DNA of 64,000 nt from Ridgeia piscesae (lineage: Eukaryota > Annelida > Polychaeta > Sabellida > Siboglinidae): positions 62,001 to 126,000 of the forward strand of contig JAODUO010000549.1 in NCBI GenBank assembly GCA_025642075.2, read 5' to 3'. The translations under genes were made by a program, and so were the position numbers. Position 1 is the first letter of the stretch. Each line of letters begins with the position of its first letter. Below, one piece after another: positions 25,861-37,398 of the stretch. The notes under the pieces are model-generated. The model made no database searches. It was not told the origin of the DNA and saw only the letters and a program-made list of their open reading frames with translations.

Positions 25861-28800
25861 TAGACAATTTCAGTTCTATTTGTCAACAGCTTACACTAGT
25901 GTCTGATCCTAGCCGAAATTAATTAAGGTTCGTTTTTGTTACTAATGCCCAGTTCCTCGTCATTTTGGTTTGGGTCATCCTCATTTTCGTTTTCTACCAG
26001 AAGTACACCCTATAGGGCTGTATAGGTAAACATATTTCTCCTTTCTTAAAACTTGCCAGACTCTTCCCCATCCAGTGTAATATCTGTGAAATTGTTTTTA
26101 GTTCTTACTGTTTGAGACCTGTTAAGGCCAGAATATTTGCATGAAGTTTTGGAGGTATTTAATGTGGAAGGTTTAAAATGGTGTCAGCACTTGGAGTCAT
26201 TTTGCACCAGCCTGGATAGGATTTGTAATGTGTGTCATTTACGGAATAATGGACACCATTAGCTAGCTAACACAATTATGACCTGGCCGAAGTGACCTCA
26301 AGTTATTGAGTGCTATGTCACAGCTTTGCCATCCAATCAAAGGTCAACGTCTCATTTGCATATTAACAACCTTTGTCTGTCAATGTTCTTTGTTAGTTGT
26401 GAATGTCATATCAGTTTCCAGTAATAACAAGTTTTTGCTAGACGCCATTGCATGATTTGGAGTTGGTGCAAAGACTCCCATCCAAGTTTGATGTCCACAT
26501 CAGTATATATGCTCGATTACAGTTGCTAATTATCCCTAATATGTGCTATCAGTTGCGGGTGTGTTAGTGACTAACAAGGTAGAAATAATTGTGTATGTGT
26601 GTGTATACATGTGTGTGCGTGTACATGCGTGTGTATACGTTACAACACACTGATGTAATGGTCAGTTCTCTGGACAAGGTCACTGCCTGTAAGCCTCTAA
26701 CTCATTTCCCACTTCAGCCAGTAGCTGCCTCCACGTCCTGGCATTAACCAACACAAGGTAACTATATCCTCCTACACAGCCAGATATTTTGCTGGTTGCT
26801 TTCGAGCAATACCTCCACTTGCATAGAATTTCATCCACCTGTCATGTTGCTTAGACATTATACTTGGAGATTAGACTGGTAACGGGGATCACCGTTACGA
26901 CTTCGTATAACCAGTAAGCACAATTTATGGAAAAAAGTGAAAAATTAGCATCATAGTTTTATTTTATAAATTCACTTATGAGTTTCCAAACACATTGTAT
27001 TACTGGGATTATAACTGTAATCATTCAAAGCTTAAATTACATATTGAAAAATATATGCCTATAGATGTGACATTGTTGGGAATGCGAATGTCCATTATTA
27101 GAAAGTTATTACTACAGTATGGACAAGGCAAACTTTAGGTAATTCGGGAGTTTTGTCAAAAGTGTCCATGAATGTTTGATTGAATTTATTTGGTAAACAT
27201 TAGTTCCAGTGTGGTCCTTACTGTAGACAGTTTGTTTTTGTTACGGGCAGGTATGGACTATTTTGAGGCACATTTCAATATACGTATAATTTATTAACAG
27301 TTTATTTATTATCTATTGGATTGGACAGGGGATGAAAACACCACAGTGTTAACTAAGCTGGTGTTGCCTGTGTTGGAACCAGTGGTTCTGTTTGTAGTAA
27401 TACTAGAATGCTGGAATTACACAGAGTTACATATATTTGTAATTGTACAGTAAAAGATTGTCTGTTTGTCATTTGCTGTGAAATTGTATGAGTGTTGAAT
27501 TGTGTAGCAAAAATGAACAAAACACCCCAAAACCTGGTCCAGATTTGGTTAACAGGACAGCAGAAGAAGAAAATAAAATGACAGATGTGTCGATGCTCAA
27601 TACAGCAAACAGAGGCAATGACCTAGAAGTAAAATAATTGGTGCTACACCTGTATTACGCAAAGCCAAAACTGTTCATAAATGAAACTAAACTTCCTCTG
27701 GGTCATTGTTGAAATGACTGTTATTACTATGGATGTTTGAGTGAATTCGCCAAAACATATGTACAAAGAAACCACAGCACTGTAATTATCACCATGACCA
27801 CTGACAAATAAGAAAGTTGCCAATAAACTCAACTTGTTAATTAAAGACCAGCAGTGCTATTGTCTACTGTACTTATCTCATTGGCAAAGGTCTATATTCA
27901 GTTGCACTGTTTAAGACTGCGCCACGGCCGCCACCAGGTAATTGTGAGATAAACTGATCTGCCAGCATTTTGGGACAGCAGTTTGTTTGTGTCTCACAGG
28001 GGAACTGCTGCTTTTTGATGGTATGGGAAGGGTCATGGAGGTCGGCAAGACTGTTGGGAGTCACTTCACTGGCATGAGGTCATGAGGTCATGGAGTGCGT
28101 GTAGATTATATCTAGGAAACATAACATGAGTGAGATTGTACAACATAAAAATTATATATAATGTGTATATGTGCACACAGATACACAGATTATAGGTGAG
28201 GTCAGTTGCACCCAGGAACACAAGTTGAAGAAATTCAGAAACACGTTCAGAAAGTGCCTGCAGTAATTATATAATAATGTGTTTTATTTCAGACAAACAA
28301 TGTCTACATGAAACAGATACATATAACATGCATCGAAAAAAACAAATTATTCAGTTGTAAACAGCTTGAACCCGTTGAAATTGCAAATTCGACACACAGT
28401 ATGTGCCTCAGTGATTTTTAATGTACTCAATTTTGGGTAATCATTCTTATGAATAGTCGGTTATATTAATTATGATTACACACACAATAGGCCGCGCAAT
28501 CATAAATCAGTTGCATTGGCAGAATAATCATAATCATCATTACGTGATCTTTTTGTGTGTTTATGTTGTTCTGATCCAAAGGGCCATGTAAATGTAACGT
28601 GTCTGACAATTCTATTAACAAGTCAAATTTATTTGTTTCTGATCCAGAACTGTGTGTTTTTTGTGTGTACCTTTTAACAAATGTACAATTAACTGTGCAC
28701 AGCTCTACTGATTAAGCTATTGGTGTAATAACGCATTACACCAATCCTCTAAGTCACTTGTCCTGTAGTAATATCCATGCAATTTTTTGAGTACCTGGTA

Positions 28801-30108
28801 GTCATAATTGATTACAAGTGTAATGTTGTCCCAGGTCTGCACTGATGTTCCCGGCACTACTTATCTCTACATCAGTCATTAATCACTACCATTGGTGACA
28901 CTGTTTACCTGGTACTTTAAACCAGTTTTTGATGCCAGTTTTGACACTGTCCGATTGAGCACTCCCAGTTGAATTACCTTTTCCATGGCACTGTGTCATC
29001 GGGTGCCCTTATTTGGTGTCCTCAAATAAGGGCAGTTTAACTCGGCCAGTTCTCACTCATGTGTCACATTTGACAGGGGACAGACCGCTATTCTACTTCC
29101 TGGTTCAGGTTTTAAGTATAATTTTGACAGCTATCAAATTTAGCTGAAGAAAAACAACAATGAAATGTGCACATGTAAGGACAAGACTACTGCTCTTCAG
29201 CAAGGTAATTGTCTTGTGGTTGTTTGGAAACACATGAATGTGTTAGTGTTAGTGGTGCTGTGCTGAGTTTTCTTTTGTAAATGTTAGTTTTTAAAATGTA
29301 TGTATATTTAACAATAAATCGCATCTGTTACAAAAACGTCAACAATTGGTAGAATTTTTTTTTAATGATAGATGTATGATAGTTAACAGGGATTCTTTGT
29401 GGCACAAAAAAGAATTCTTTTGTGACCCAAATTATAACGAAAATGGATTCATAGAGAAAATAAACTCTGTAATGTATACAATATTTAATTAATATAACTA
29501 TTTCATGTAGCGCTATGCTTTCATTTCATAAAAATTATGTTTTATTAATCATTAATAACCATGATAATATATTTTAAAAGAATCCCTTTCATGTAAAAAT
29601 AATACAGCATATGCCGAGTTTCTAGTTTGGGATAAATTAACCGTATGCAGCATGGTTATTAGTGATTAATAAAACATATTCTAATGAAATGAAGACATAT
29701 AATTACATGAAATAATTACAATAATAGGGTTGTGTCCATTACAAAGAGTATAAAGTTCTCAAAGAATCCCTTTTCATTGTAATTTGGGACATGGAGGAAA
29801 CCCTTTTGGGTCCCAAAGAATCCCTTTAATGTGGATAAAACCTGACCAAATATCAGTTTCATCTGATGTGTTCCACGTCACATTGAGTACAATGTGTGTG
29901 GGCGTGAACGTTGTCCACTAACTATTTCATGTATTATTGACACATTACACGAATCATCTGGTACACATTCTGTGGTCCACAGACTGGATAAATAAAATAT
30001 AGTAACATGGATAACTACCGGAAGTGCTTAGGAATTAGGAGTAAACCATTTAACCTTGTATAACACCGTAGCTTGGTGTCTATTATCGTCTACACACGTC
30101 CTAGTTAC
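25861..30108. other. Non-coding, no gene seen
   Basis: AT-rich sequence. The only structure noted is a perfect 12-bp inverted repeat at 29004-29034. No exon with paired splice sites and a recognisable peptide was found. Confidence 0.4.
29004..29034. repeat. Perfect 12-bp inverted repeat
   Basis: TGCCCTTATTTG and CAAATAAGGGCA separated by seven bases. It could form a cruciform or RNA stem. No T-run follows, and nothing links it to a gene. Confidence 0.85.
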
Positions 30109-30246
30109 CTGAACCGATAATAGTTTCCTCATGGGATGTCTGCTAGCTAGGTAGGTGCCCTCTAGCTGTAGGTATCTAGGCCAGACCGGAAACAACCGGT
30201 TATCAGGTTTCTCGGAATCCAGCACAACCGGATCACTTTCTGCGTC
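30109..30246 (-). CDS. Candidate coding exon of unknown gene
   Basis: On the minus strand a good acceptor (ctttctttcag) and donor (CAG then GTAACT) bound 138 nt that are open in one phase-0 frame of 46 codons. The peptide starts DAESDPVVLDSEKPDNRLFP and ends RKLLSVQ. It is charged and of mixed composition, unlike translated noise, but I do not recognise it. No partner exon was identified. It may belong to a minus-strand gene, be a mobile-element remnant, or be chance. Confidence 0.25.
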
Positions 30247-31377
30247 CTGAAAGAAAGTGTATGTAAGTTTCAACTTTGGCAGCACCGTGTGAGGTTCTGG
30301 CTAATTAGGTGACTTCTGACTGGCAGCAGATGGGTAGATAGAAAGAAATGCGCAGTTTGAGAGTTGTGACCACCTGTTGGAGACATTGATCGGCTACGTC
30401 TGACTTCACTTTAAAGACCACCTGTGCTCAAAGCTGTTGTTCCTACAGACTGTGACCTTCTATGTCTTGTTCACCTGTTGTTACCACAGACCACCTGTCT
30501 TGACAGGGGGCGGGGGGCGGGGGGGCAGTGCCAGAAAGCCTCCGTAGGAGTTATTGATTAGCGGATGTTGGAAGTTAAAGTCGGGGAATACTTGGAAAAG
30601 TGGCAGTTTTAGTAATGCCAGAAAAACGGTGCAGTTATGAAACTCAGAGTATATTATAAAGATACATGATAAACTCAAAAGGAAATCAGCGGTATGTGTT
30701 TTAATTCACAATTCAGTTATCTTCATTTTATAGAAAATAATTATATCAGTGAAGTTTTTCGCAATGTGCTTGTCAGTAAAACATCTCTAGCATTCCTATG
30801 AACTTTCTCTACCTGTGGAGCCTTTCTATGATCTTGGTTTTCAATTTGTTCTGCTTCGATCATGACCTTTTTATGTTACTTTTTCTGGGGCTTCTTTTTA
30901 CACTTTCTCCAATCTTTCTCGTAGTGACCTTTCTCTATCTAACTTTCTTCAGTGTACTTACTTCTCTTGACCTTTGTGTCTGACAAGATATTCTCATCTA
31001 TCTATTGGGTTAAGTGATTGATCACTGCTTGTTTTTCTTAGCCAGCTTATTTTTCCAGGCAGAATTGCAGAAGGCCTCTGCATGGTTAATACCCAGGTAG
31101 TCAAACTTAATATTTCCTAGCCATAGTCTAGATAATTGTTACTCTGAGCCTGGAATATCATTCCAGGTATGCAATTCCCAAAACAAGTTTCTTCATAGTA
31201 TTTTAGTTTTTTTAATTGTTTGCAGCTCTCGTAAGTTTTTTTCTTCATATAAAATGGTGAGCACCCCTTTTAAAAAGCTAGAAAATTCTAAAATAGTGTA
31301 ATGCAGTTCATAGATTGTAACTGGAAAATCACAGCTATCATTTATAGCATTTTGGGGGGGAAATAGATGCCTAAAGA

Positions 31378-31480
31378 TTATGGACCTGGGGTCCATTTTC
31401 TCTGGGGTCGATATTCTAGGATATGGACCCCCACCTGGGTCTAATTTCTAGAGGGAATATGGACCCAGGGTCCATTTTCC
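31378..31480. repeat. Cluster of TGGACC/GGTCCA palindromes
   Basis: Four to five variants of 'ATGGACCC-GGGTCCAT' occur in about 100 bp, including the perfect 17-bp palindrome at 31459-31475 (ATGGACCCAGGGTCCAT). It adjoins the end of the SINE at 31481-31745. Confidence 0.75.
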
Positions 31481-31745
31481 AGGGATCCACATTCTGTTAC
31501 ATTGGCACTGAAGTTGGTCACTGCCAGGGTGCACATTATCATAATATCCCCAGTAGTTCTTTTTTACACCTCTGACTGAGATGGGAGCAGTATAAACAGG
31601 GTCTCCAATCCACAGTGAATACATGGCCCCAAATGTTGGCCAGGCAATCCAGGTTTTTTCACCAAATGTCATTCCTGCCTGGTCCGGGGATTGAATTTGA
31701 GGTGTCAACATGCCAGGTGGATGTGCTAATCACTACACTCTTGCA
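31481..31745 (-). mobile_element. tRNA-derived SINE, second family
   Basis: On the minus strand, from about 31745 downward, the head has an A-box-like TAGTGATTAGCACATCC and a B-box-like AATTCAATCCCCGG, then a body with 'ggtgtaaaaaagaac' and 'ggggatattatgataatg'. The head and body differ from the SINEs at 22829 and 36021, so it is another family. Only one copy is in the window, so the borders are approximate. Confidence 0.6.
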
Positions 31746-33776
31746 CACTGTTTATTGTGACCATATTGTTTGTGTTGTAGACAGTTGTGATGAGGCATCG
31801 TGACGTGACCAGCTCAGTCTCCTGTCCTCCCAGCCTTCCCTGTTGACCATGCCAATCACACCCGCGCATATACAAGTAGGTTGCACTGAGATGCCAACTG
31901 TTGCAGTGTTTTGGCCATCGTCTGGGTAAATTACACAGATTCCAAGGGATGATATTTTTGGCAGTAATATTTTTACTTTCTTAAATTTTTACAGTTCGTT
32001 TCCTGTATTTACATTGTGCTAACACTTTGCATTTTACTGTTATTATAAAGTATAATTTACATTCTGAAGCACGCCCTTAAGTCATACAGGTGTGTTCTGA
32101 TGAAGGACCAATGGTTCGGTGCACAGATTTATTCATGTTGAGACCTATACTTCTTGAATTAAAATAAAATTAGTTGACAATTATAGCATCATTTTAGTAG
32201 TAAAACCAGTTAAAAACATGATTTGACCATAAATAATTATGATTATGTATGTAGTTGGCCCCAACCCTGTTTCATTGTATATAATTTTCGCAGTATGCCA
32301 AACATTTTCTAATATTAGTTAATATATTTCATCTAGATTAATTAAATGAATAACTAAATAAATTATGCCAATGAGTATTCACTCAGAAAGAAGTGGGACA
32401 AACTGATGGCTGTGTTGCTGCCACCTGGTGATTATACTATGAACCTGAACTGTTTATCTTGCTCTAGAATAATCCAAGGAAACTATGCATCCAGAACAAA
32501 ACATTATAGTTTTTTGGCCTTGTTTTTACAAAGTTCACAAGATTAATATAGCAATCTATTTACGTGTGTATTTGTGATATTATAAAAAATCATAGAATAT
32601 CCTTGAATGTACAGATATTCATGTGTGTTAGTTAATTATATGTAAAATGTGTCTCTCAAGAAACTTTATTTAACCTCTGTATAATTTTATAAATTCAGTT
32701 TGATGAAGTCCTCGAGAAGTGGTTAGAATTATACAAAGAATAAATAAAATGTTTCTTGGTAAATATACCCAATATTTTCTAATATATTGGCAGCTCAACA
32801 GAGCACTGGTTTTCCGTAGGAGAGAAAATACCATTAACTATTTTATTGGTGGTGATTTGGTGCATATTGGGCATCTGTGTATTTCATTGTAAGAATCATT
32901 GATCGTGAAACTGTTTCTTGGACTTAGATAATTAGTGTTTACTAGCATTTAATTGATTCCATCAGAATTGCATGTAACTCTAATGAATACCCGGGGGGTA
33001 GGTCTGTAATCCATACGTGTTATCTCTGTGGATCTGTGACTGGCTTGTCACATGCACAACACCTGTTAGTGGCCATAAAATACAAGTATTGATGCTGTCA
33101 TAACACGTTTGTTTACTACTGTTCCATTTGTTTGTGGTACCATATTTCAGAGAAATGTAAGATGACCTTTGTTGTTTACAAACTTACCAGGCAGAGCAAG
33201 ATTTGCATGAATATCACATTACGTGATTAATTGTTATTGACAAGTGCAAAACTCCCATAAAACATGCAAACAGGTACTCGGTAGTTAGTTGTCTGTCCCG
33301 CACTGGATCATACGACATGCATATTACTTAGCACACAAACCATGATGAAAACAAATTTATTTGTTTCATTGCCATCACAGACATTATCATGACGTGGAAA
33401 GTGAAAGAATAAAGAAGCAGATGTTCTTTATGCACAGTTTGTGGGATTGTTCTTGTAAACTGTTGTACTCATGAACACAGGTGTGTTAGGCAGATACTGT
33501 GTACTGGGTAGACGCAGTCAAATAACAGCAGCTGTACAACTCGTCTTTCAGTTTGATGTGTCGAAGACGTCTGCGGTAGCAGTCACACTTGAGGTCACAC
33601 GCACAGGTCACAGCTAGTGCTGCCTCTACAGGTTGGTCACGTCACAACTCTATAACTCGATGTTGATATTAAACAGATCTCATGACCCTGACATCTGCCA
33701 TATTTAGTTTATTCATTGTCTTTTTGCCAAAGAGTACTCAATTAATCTCAGTACATTCTAAAATAAATTTTGCTTT

Positions 33777-33869
<93 letters not shown>

Positions 33870-33898
33870 ATATAAGTAATAATTTTTATATCACACAC

Positions 33899-33936
<38 letters not shown>

Positions 33937-34297
33937 TTATATTATTTAGTAAAATTACATAAATTATTGTAGTCATTGTTTTGCTACTTTACAATGTAAT
34001 TTTTAATAGTTTGTTACAGCTATTATTAACAGCGATGTTTTAGTGTAGAAAACATTTTCAGATCAATCTGTATTTTACTTTATTATCAGCCAGGCAAATT
34101 CACATAATAACCCGCTTAAAATACCGACATGAAATGCTATATTCTGTGTGCCCTAGCATGACTACAGCTTGGGAATTTTCACTCTGACTAGATGTTTTAA
34201 TAAAATAATTTTATGTAAATATTAATTTAAAAATTTCCTTCAGTTCGCCTCTCGCACAGCCACCCTCCGTAGATCGTCATAGCAACCGCCAGAAGGA
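31746..34297. other. Non-coding upstream of the ankyrin-like gene
   Basis: AT-rich. It holds a CTCF-like word at 32417-32431 and the (TA)n tracts at 33779-33945. A probable splice acceptor (tttccttcag) at about 34233-34242 just upstream of the ankyrin gene start suggests that gene has at least one non-coding upstream exon, which I could not place. Confidence 0.4.
33779..33862. repeat. (TA)n microsatellite
   Basis: About 42 uninterrupted TA units, followed by an imperfect TAATATAA segment and a second, shorter (TA)n at about 33903-33930. Confidence 0.97.
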
Positions 34298-34362
34298 ATG
34301 ATGGATGTTAACAGCAACATGTTCAGAGACACCGCCTCAGAAGCTCAATTGCATGCAGAGCG
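34298..34362 (+). CDS. Ankyrin-like gene, exon 1 (coding part)
   Basis: Encodes MMDVNSNMFRDTASEAQLHA, then E and two bases of an Arg codon; donor GTGCGT at 34363. The split codon is completed by the first base of the exon at 34950. The exon probably starts upstream as 5' UTR after the acceptor near 34242. Confidence 0.7.
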
Positions 34363-37300
34363 GTGCGTTATGTCCACGTGTTATGTGGCCTGGTACAAGT
34401 AGATTGTTTAGTCACATTTACATTATCGTCTGACATTTTCGTCGAATGCAAGTAGATTGTCTTGTGTCGTTTTCATGTTGTTTTGTGAAATTGTCACCTG
34501 GAAAAGTTTATGGTTTTGTGACATTTTCATCCTGTTCAAGTAGGTTTTTGCGTGACTTTTTCATACAGACAGGTAGATAATGTGATCACATTCTTCTGTG
34601 ATCAGTTTCACCTACACAAGTACAAGTTGACTTTTAAAATATTGTAAGAATTAGCAGTAACTTGAGGAATTTCATTGGAAACATGCCAATTATTACAATG
34701 TAAGTAAAACATGGTGCCAAAAGTAATATTTTCCATATTTTAGGACTTTCTGGCAAGTTGCTTTTGTTACCAAAGTCTTGTTCTTCTTAGACAAATATCA
34801 TTTGATCATTTAATAACTATCGACCCACAACATTTTTCTGGACCATGATACTGCAGTACTCGAGCTTGGGTGAATCTCCCATTGAAACAGATCTGTACAC
34901 TATTATTGTAGCATATTTCTACCATATCATTTCATGTGATTTGCTGCAGACAACACAGCTCTTGTCTGCCTGGCTGCATCTTCCAGTACCACGGCAAGAT
35001 TCCTGAGTCAGCATATCGGGTCGAAAGCTTTAGTTCCCCACTCGAGGAGGCTGTTTTTGACAACAACGTTACCCGCCTCGACAAGCTTGTTAACGTAAGA
35101 ATGTTGAAACACCTTTACTTCAATTCAATATCTAAAACATTGTTTTAGCTGATAGTCTCCTCGGTTATAAAGCAGCAGTGTCATTTTTATTTCACAGGAT
35201 TTACAGCCATTGTATTTTTAAAGGTATCATCTAAAAGTTCTTTCAGGTTGTCTTAAGATTGTCATCACTAAATCTTATTTGTGGTTGCAGTAAAACCTTT
35301 TTATGGTCACCTCAATATCAGAGCCATATTGGAATTAGGGTTATCTTATATAGCAGTTCTAAATTATGTCCACATACAGTAAAGTGCATTAAAAAGGTCA
35401 CCTTGCTTTTCATGACACCTTTGCCTAGTCCCATGGGTTACTGTAAAGAGATGCAATCTGATTGTTTTTACTGTAAATTTACTACGCACAATAAAGTAAG
35501 TAACATATTGGCTGTCTACGTGTTCTAATAAAGGGACTTCATAATTCAACAGTTGAGTGTTGAATAAGACATATGACCTCCCTATTCTCAGTCAACGTGT
35601 TTCTTTATAATTAGCCACCGAATGTATCTGGAGAACACTCATTTCTAGTGTCTAACTAAAGCTTGTAATGGACCAGTGGTTGTTTCTCAGATATTTATGG
35701 AAGACCACCTGTGTTGTTGCAGGAGGGACATGTAGTGCATGCACAGTTGAAGATTGGGGACATGGCGTGTATCGAGTACGCTGCCATGATGGGCTACGAT
35801 GAGATTCTACAGAAGCTCATCAACAGGTCCATCAATGCCTCCATACTGAAGCAGTACTTTGCTCTCAATGGTGAGTTACAACCGTACCTGACATTACTCT
35901 GACTGTAACACTTGCCAAACTGTTTGTCGCCTTACAGTAAATCCGAAAGGCTGGAATTAATCGTATTACTTTATTTTATAGTAATAATTGCATGTTTTCT
36001 GCATGCTAATACTTTTTAAAGAGAGCGCAATGGCTCAGCGGTAGAGCTTCGTACTCTCGACTATGAGAACCTGGGTTCGAATCCTGTGCTGCGGTGTTAA
36101 AACCTTGGGCAAGTTTTTTCACTCTACATTGTTCCAGTTCACTCAGCTGTATAAATTAGTTCCTGACTATAGACAGAGGTGGATATGTGAACAAGCAGCC
36201 TTCGCGCATTTATTGTAGCATATGGCTGGATGCTTCCCAGAGAAGCCAACATGGTGTCTGAGTTAACAGGTCTGTCAGGAAGTAAAGTGTAAAGCGCTTT
36301 GAACAGTCCTGAGGACCGGATACTGCGCTATATAAGAACTTGCCTTTTAATATATACGGTTACTTATTTGTAGTAACCACTTTATGGCATCCCACAACAC
36401 TGATCTGGAAGAAGTACCTGTACATTTCTTTTATTATAATTATACATTTCACCACATTCCTTCGTCTGTATTTTAAACCGAACTATATCACTTGCAATAT
36501 TCTTTGCCTCTACAGACGTGGTGGAGCGTGCCTACATGATTTCATACCACAAAGCCATCTTCTTCGACTGCAATGCCCTGGCTGAAGCGAACCGCTACGA
36601 GGCAGCGCTGTTTGCCGCAGTTGAGTACAACCGGCCGCAGTGTGTCGAAGTGATGGTTGAATGTGCTCGGGCCTCGCGATGTCTACCGTCACGATTTCTA
36701 CACCAGCGACAACCAGACGGAGCAGCTGAGCGCTGCTGAGCTCGCTCGGGCCAGAGGTGTGTGGTCGCCTCGTTCCTCACTCGAGTGTTGCTTTTGCCAC
36801 CCACATGATTTCTTGTCGAGTGGTGTGGGGCAGTATTGTTTAAAATCTTCCTGTCTTCGTGAGTCCTATGCAACTGTCTTCTACAATGATGAGTATATTT
36901 TGTGTCATCTGTCATAGAGTCCGGATGAACACTTGGGTTATTATCCTACCCATGGTATGATAGGTATAATTCCTGCTGTATTTATTTTTGGCACAGTGTC
37001 TGCTTAGTAAATGCAATTGTTTTTACTCACAATAATTTATTGTGTTTAAGTGGCTTATGTAGTTGTTAGCGTAGCTATTTGGAATACAGTAGCAGAGAAT
37101 GTTGTATTTTCAATCGAGAAAACATGCTTTTGGATATTTATAAGTCCAGACATCTTTGATTATATGTGAATTCGTACAATAACTGGAAATGTTTACCAGA
37201 GAAATCGAGTTGATACTGGAAAGAACATGTCCACCAGAGTGTAAAACATAAACGTGCACCACAGTTAGAGCAGTTCAATGGTGTGACTACCTGTCTGTAT

Positions 37301-37398
37301 GAGACCTTGACACTGTGTATTTGTCTGTTTCAGGTCACACAGAATGCTACCGCATACTGTCTGCCATGGCTGATATCACATCACAGAACGAGCAGTAA
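34298..37398 (+). CDS. Ankyrin-repeat-like protein gene, 5 exons
   Basis: Five exons (34298-34362, 34950-35094, 35723-35870, 36516-36756, 37334-37398) with GT-AG borders join in phases 2, 0, 1. They encode a protein of about 220 residues if one extra base in exon 4 is discounted. The C-terminal half has ankyrin-like helical repeats: 'ACIEYAAMMGYDEILQKLI', 'YEAALFAAVEYNRPQCVEVM', and 'LSAAELARARGHTECYRIL' ending about 11 residues before the stop. Ankyrin repeats bind other proteins, so an adaptor role is likely. No signal peptide or membrane segment is seen. The start is the first of two adjacent ATGs (34298, 34301). I do not recognise the specific family. As given, exon 4 is out of frame after about 36657, so the copy is either a pseudogene or carries a sequence error. 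A SINE sits in the intron before exon 4. Confidence 0.75.
34950..35094 (+). CDS. Ankyrin-like gene, exon 2
   Basis: 145 nt after acceptor ttgctgcag; donor GTAAGA. Encodes a Cys/His-containing start (QHSSCLPGC), then 'SSPLEEAVFDNNVTRLDKLV', which reads like the helices of a first ankyrin repeat. Ends in phase 0. Confidence 0.75.
35723..35870 (+). CDS. Ankyrin-like gene, exon 3
   Basis: 148 nt after acceptor gttgttgcag; donor GTGAGT. Encodes 49 residues including 'ACIEYAAMMGYDEILQKLI', a clear ankyrin-like helix pair. Ends one base into an Asp codon. Confidence 0.8.
36021..36348 (+). mobile_element. tRNA-derived SINE, plus-strand copy
   Basis: Full-length relative of the minus-strand copy at 22829-23156. 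The tRNA-like head has A box GGCTCAGCGGTAGAGC and B box GGGTTCGAATCC; the body is shared and the tail is AAAGCGCTTTGAAC...CTATATAAGAACTTGCC. It lies in the same orientation as the ankyrin-like gene, within the intron between exons 3 and 4. Not a functional tRNA gene: the anticodon stem is mispaired and a SINE body follows. Confidence 0.92.
36516..36756 (+). CDS. Ankyrin-like gene, exon 4 (frameshifted)
   Basis: 241 nt between acceptor ctctacag and donor GTGTGT. The entry frame gives 'VVERAYMISYHKAIFFDCNA' and 'YEAALFAAVEYNRPQCVEVM'. At 36655-36660 (ATGGTTGAAT) the convincing frame jumps by one base to 'GPRDVYRHDFYTSDNQTEQL' and 'SAAELARARG', which then joins exon 5 in frame. Ignoring one T of the TT at 36657-36658 would reconcile the two. 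Read as given, the entry frame stops before the exon end. Confidence 0.75.
37334..37398 (+). CDS. Ankyrin-like gene, exon 5 and stop
   Basis: After acceptor tgtttcag, encodes HTECYRILSAMADITSQNEQ and TAA at 37396-37398. Together with the end of exon 4 it completes an ankyrin-type 'LARARGHTECYRIL' motif, which supports the splice and the second frame of exon 4. The 3' UTR end is not fixed; candidate poly(A) signals downstream are ATTAAA near 37728 and AATAAA near 38646. Confidence 0.8.

Noticed and set aside
36028..36080. A tRNA gene
   Set aside because: A and B boxes are present, but the anticodon arm is poorly paired and a SINE body and tail follow; a second copy at 22829-23156 confirms a retroposon.
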